A stretch of 64,000 nt of DNA. It comes from Chamaea fasciata (taxonomy: Eukaryota; Chordata; Aves; Passeriformes; Sylviidae). The notes under the pieces are model-generated. The model had not been told where the DNA came from and searched no databases. It was given only the letters and a program-made list of their open reading frames with translations. The translations under genes and the position numbers were made by a program. Shown piece after piece: positions 59,546-64,000 of the stretch; within the stretch, counting starts at the first letter, position 1, and each line of letters opens with the position of its first letter. The stretch is from contig JARCOQ010000002.1 of assembly GCA_029207755.1 (NCBI GenBank), positions 90,743,087-90,807,086 of the forward strand, read 5' to 3'.

Positions 59546-61604
59546 GGAGATGTAAAGGCAGACAACTGACACTTAACAGTAGCATGATTTAGCACCTACT
59601 AATGCCGGAAGAACTGCATTAGTAGTACTCAGGTCCAGCAAAGAGACCGACTATGTCTCCAGGCACTTATTCTCATATCCTGGCTGGATATGAGATAACA
59701 ATGGAAGAACGGGAAAGATAAGGGCAACAGCCTCATTCATGGACTCAGCAGGAAATTGGATGGACTAGTGAGATGACTTTGACCCTTCCTACCAGGAAAT
59801 GTTTCCAGGTTCTCCTATCTCACGCATCTTCTCTGCCCATCCTTTGCACCAGTATGAAGTCATGATGCCTGTCATACTGTACTGTGCTCAGGCCCAGTAG
59901 AGGAGACCCAGCTTCGGGATCATGAAATGTCATCAGCAAAGAAAGGAAGATCCAATATGTTCAGGGTCCCAGAAAACTGTCGGAAGGGCCCAAGGTTTTG
60001 TAGAAAACCTTTAGTGATGTCTCAGAGAGCCATCTGGAAGGGTATCTGTGTCCCTCTCCTGTCTCCCAACAACTGGAGGAGAGTGATCTGAGAGCCTCTA
60101 CATAGAAACAAACCTTGACAGTTTATCAGACTTGGGTTGAATTTTGATGATGCTCTCAACAAGGCTGAGGCTAACTTCTCATTACTTTTAATGTAAAAGA
60201 ACCCACTTTGCTTGTCTTTGTGCTCTAAGAACCTTGGAAATAGATGGCCTTGGAAGAGTCCATTTCCCAAGAGATGCAAAATAATTCTGATGCCTGTTGA
60301 AGCTCCCTTGTGTGAGCCATTGGCAATGTGTTTTTGTACTATTTTAGGAGCAGACCAGAAAGCAGATGGCATTTTTAATGTCTTTTTAACAAGTCTTCCT
60401 GTCTTACTCCGTAAGTGGCTTGCTTTTGCTGGCCTGATGACAGCGCATCCTCCTGCTGAATCTCTGGGGTAGAGAGGATGGGATGAGCCACCGGTGAAAG
60501 TCCTGACAAGAAGACAGTGCTTTCAAGGCCTCCCTCTCCCTGTGCAAGGACAGCCAGAGGTAGAGAGTACTTTTCATTTCCCTGCTGCTCTTTGTTTAAG
60601 GCAGGTCACAGAATAGTGCTTGTTTTACACAACATTAGAATATATTCTCCAGGCAATATTTTTTCCTTCTGCTGAGAAGACTGTCTTTCCTCTAATCCAC
60701 TTATTCCTGATCTGCTTTTCCCATAGTCCTCATGCTCACTGAACACTGTAGCAAATCTGCACTCATTTGTTGTTAAAACAATGGATTTTTTTCACAAGAC
60801 AAACCAAAAATGGGTGGCAAAAACTTACACAATTCTTGTTTTATGCCTTTTTTTCGGGAGGCATGGAATATTTTAGAAATTCCTCTGTCTGATTAAGAGT
60901 AAGCCTTAAAGACAGTGCATGAGAGCACTTGTTCCACCAGCAAAAACTTGTTTTCATGGGGATAGCAAAGAAGAGATACCTGGACACTCTCAGGAGAGCT
61001 TTGAAGGAAAGAAGGTAGACATGATTGAAATGAGCCAACATAGCCTTTGTTCATCTAATGTCATGTTTTTCTGCTTCAGGTTTTATTCCTTTTGTGATAT
61101 GTAAAATATTGCTTGAATTTTGATTGTATCTCAGTTCCGTGCAGGTATTTGCAATTATAAAATCGCCTAATGCAAACTCCCATGAATAAATCTAGTGAGT
61201 ACTACTATAAGATTGTTTTCCCTTGCCTTTTCAAGCAGCAGTCTGAATTCTATGAGGAGAGAAGTTAACAACTGACATGAAATGGAGTAATACAAGATGA
61301 ATGTTAAGAACTTTTGTTTTGTTTCAAGAAATCTTTTACATTTCCAGTATAGCACATTGGTACTGAACTCACAGGGATATTTAGGGATGGGAAACCATTT
61401 CTGTAAAAGGTCTTGGAACCATAAAGCTCAGCAGGAAATATTGCATTAGTTGCTGCAGCCCTTTTTGGAATTTGCTTCTTTCTAGTAATTTGTTCCATGA
61501 CATGTTTGTGTCAGACTTTTCAGAGTCATTTCTCCAGACTCTGCCATAGCAGTACAGTTGGATATTAATTTAAACAATCTATATTTGCAGCTCAGGACAA
61601 GTGA
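59546..61604. other. Unique noncoding stretch, no gene seen
   Basis: No recognised exon or repeat. Frames such as 60022-60372 (minus) and 60212-60472 (plus) overlap each other and lack domains. Confidence 0.5.
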
Positions 61605-61810
61605 AATCATAGAATGATTTAGGTTGGAAGGAACCTTTTAAAGTCATCTACTTCTCACCTCCTTGAAATATGCAGGGACGTCTTCAATTCAGCCAGGTTA
61701 GTCAGAGCACCATCCAATCTGGCCTTGAATATTTCCGGGTTTGGGTCTTCCACTACCTCTCTGAGCAACCTGGTTCAATGTTCACCACCCTAATCATAAA
61801 AAAATCTTAA
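61605..61810 (-). mobile_element. CR1 LINE 3' tail fragment
   Basis: The + strand begins AATCATAGAATGATTTAGGT, the antisense CR1 terminal repeat, followed by TTGGAAGGAACCTTTTAAAG, CAGCCAGGTTAGTCAGAGC, ATCCAATCTGGCCTTGAATA and CTACCTCTCTGAGCAACCTG. It is about 200 bp and stops near AATCATAAAAAAATC. The subfamily differs from 10475 and 20202. Confidence 0.88.
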
Positions 61811-62019
61811 ATGGCTTGACTCGCTGGCTGTTTCAATATTAGTTTGCAAGTCTTACGCTCTAAAACCTCGCACAAACATACATGATCCTGTTCTGAAAGA
61901 GCAGCAATTCCTAAACTCACAGCATGGTTTGAAATTTAAGTCCCCAAATGACCAAGGCATCGAATGCTCACTTCCACTTCTCGTGACTTTGCTGTCACTG
62001 AAAATTTAGCAATTAACCA
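61811..62019. other. Unique noncoding spacer
   Basis: Nothing recognised between the CR1 tail and the GC-rich insertion candidate. Confidence 0.5.
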
Positions 62020-62024
62020 CAGGT

Positions 62025-62251
62025 TGTAAGAGTGTGAGTCCGCTTTTATGAAGTTGCAAAAAGAGGGGGAAGAGAGTACAACTTCTCCAAAGGACCTGTT
62101 AGAGTACCTGGCCCCAGTGAACCCTCTCTGTGGGGGTTAATTCCTGGGATGTGCCCATGGGGTCTGCTGACCCCAGCATTGCCACCTGTGGTCGGGTGCG
62201 GGTGAGAACATCTGTCCTTCAGAAATGGAGTGGGACCACCAACTGTTCCCA
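62025..62251 (+). mobile_element. Possible short LTR-like or other insertion (unclassified)
   Basis: This GC-richer segment starts TGTAAGAGTGTGAGTCC and ends ACTGTTCCCA, and is bounded by CAGGT (62020-62024 and 62252-62256). The flanking match extends to CCACAGGT. It contains a purine run AAAAAGAGGGGGAAGAGAG (62058 region) and an exact 7-bp hairpin TGGGGTC/GACCCCA (62158-62175). TG...CA ends with a 5-bp duplication fit an LTR, but 227 bp is short and no AATAAA is seen. The boundaries could be a coincidence. Confidence 0.35.
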
Positions 62252-62256
62252 CAGGT

Positions 62257-64000
62257 CAGTGAGCACAAACCTCGCTAGAGCTATAGGTATTCCTCTCCAC
62301 TGACCTACATGATTTGGTCTGGTGACCTACTGCTTTTGTTTACTTTTTAGGTTATAAAATATGCTTATCCAGCCTCTATAAGCAAGCGTGTAAATCTGAG
62401 AGTTGCAGTTCTAGAAATCCACTCAAAAATGCCATGTAAAGGACTGCTAACCAGGCCTCTCTTGCCTCTAAGCACCTGAAACCTTCCAAACATGCTTAGA
62501 GGTGCAAGATTGCACATCCTATTAGGAATCTGCTAAGCTAGCCTGGCATACCAGCTGGATTTTTAAGGTACTCCATGAAGATCATAATCCTCTTCTTTCT
62601 GGGAGCAACTTTATTACCCCAGGGAAGCAGCTGAGTCAAGATTGTGCCAATATTTCCATCACATTGCTAGCTCTCTTTTTTTTAAGTCTTCATGAAAAAT
62701 AAGTCATTTTGTCCCATAATTAAGAACCAAAAAACTTCTCATGGCAGCAGATTTTGTTTATGATTTTCACACAAATATTTTTGACAGCGTTGACATTTTT
62801 ACAAGCATGACTAACTGCACATTTACCCAGTTTCTTTTTTTTTTTTTTTTTTGGCACTTAAATGTGCTAAAGATAATGTAAGCTAGAGAATTCCGAAGCC
62901 TGGCAAGAAGTTTACTACATGCCAGGGACTGTTTTCACTTGTTTTAAAAGACAAGTAGACGGCCAAGATACTGAATTTGAAATGACGCCTGCTGAACTTG
63001 CATCATGGTGACTGTGACAAAGGATATTCCTGTCATAGAAGACTTTCTCAGTAACAGTTTTCATTCAGGACTGATTTCTTTGCCATGTTGGGTATGGCAC
63101 AAATTTTACAGCTTCGTTTTCTTTCTCTGTGAAATGAATTTCATTACCTACTTCACAGGAATATCTGCTGTGTAAATTATCAGTACTTAGGCAATGCTGA
63201 GGGAGAAAGGGACTTCTCAGCCTGGGAAGGACAGAAGGGTGGGTGCACACAGCAAGGGTATGTACAGTGCTCACAAGTCTGCATGTACATGACTTTACCT
63301 GGGAGCCAGCTAAGGACAGAGATACCTTCACTCATCTCTAACTTCATTGATGTACCTCCCTGGGATACCCGTGCTACTCCTTGTGGAAGCCACTGCTTCT
63401 CAGGAATCCGTCTCAGATAGCTGAGGAAATGCCCTGTGCTATGCAAATCACAGAGCAGCAGGCTTACTAAAGGAACTGTTTCCCAAAACTGTCCCGTTCT
63501 GATATCACACTTGCAATATGTGTGCTCCAGAGTTAACACCTGCCAGCACCTCCTGCAGAGTGGCCTCTAAGGTATTTGTTTATTGTCAGTTTATAATGTT
63601 AAGGAGATGAGTGGTGTCTGGAAACTGTTGTGCACAACCTGCAGACAAACACTTCAGTTTATGATGGTGTTGTCTGAGGGTTTTAGGGAGTGTGATAGCT
63701 GTGTATTACCGACCCCATAAACCTTCTGTCACTATACACTGGTGCCACCTTTAGTTCTCTCTGCCCCCTTCAATATCTTCTGCTTTTTAGTATGCCAGTA
63801 CTACACTCCTGCAGAGCAGCTGCCTGTTTGGCATGACTCATGCCAGACATTTGGCTATTTTGGACAAATGGGGATAGGCTATTTATCCCAAATAGCTGCC
63901 TGCTTTGGATAGCACATTATCCTGAATAATGGAAGCACTATCAACCTAAAAATCCTTTAGAATTCTTCAGCCTGCACCCACATATTGCAGCAAAGAACAC
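62257..64000. other. Unique noncoding stretch to the window end
   Basis: T18 at 62835-62852 is the only clear repeat. Two overlapping minus-strand frames (63065-63331 and 63180-63539) have no recognised domain. No gene is seen. Confidence 0.5.
62835..62852 (+). repeat. Poly-T tract
   Basis: Eighteen consecutive T. Confidence 0.9.

Noticed and set aside
1..64000. tRNA, rRNA, U6/U2, Y RNA and 7SK copies, CRISPR arrays, bacterial operons
   Set aside because: I looked for recognisable core sequences and found none. The eukaryotic repeat content rules out prokaryotic features.

Overview
This 64-kb window looks like ordinary noncoding DNA from a bird nuclear genome, most likely a songbird. Two things point there. 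It carries many decayed CR1 LINE copies, several ending in the CR1 3' sequence (variants of ATTCTATGATTCT). It also carries long terminal repeats (LTRs) of endogenous retroviruses whose sequence I associate with passerine genomes. Background DNA is AT-rich with few CpGs. I recognise no complete protein-coding gene, tRNA, rRNA or snRNA. The window is probably intergenic or one or more long introns. Bacterial-style features (operons, CRISPR, IS elements) do not apply.

Layout. The left edge (1-281) is the 5' part of a minus-strand LTR cut by the window. A solo LTR on the minus strand lies at 2597-3097, with a 6-bp target-site duplication differing at one base. An old CR1 piece on the minus strand follows at about 3890-4570. 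At 7131-8847 a plus-strand CR1 is split by a 1.13-kb solo LTR (7558-8689) of the same broad family as the left-edge LTR. A truncated minus-strand CR1 (10475-10921), a short CR1 scrap (11808-11905) and an old plus-strand CR1 (about 13140-13740) come next.

From 13.7 kb to 57.8 kb the sequence is mostly unique. It holds a CR1 tail at 20202-20350, another at about 52930-53032, simple repeats, two GC-rich CpG clusters (34060-34400 and 38290-38560), several short perfect hairpins and two exon-like segments with good splice consensus (39839-39888 and 47238-47341).

The right end holds a second well-delimited solo LTR (57853-58542, perfect 6-bp duplication). Next to it is a minus-strand CR1 (58693-59545) with reverse-transcriptase coding remnants and an internal deletion. 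A short CR1 tail (61605-61810) and a possible small LTR-like insertion (62025-62251) follow.

The strongest results are the base-resolved LTR insertions and the nested LTR-in-CR1 chronology. The exon-like segments, CpG clusters and hairpins are candidates only. I found no convincing new biological system. All family assignments come from recognising sequence by eye; no database search was run.
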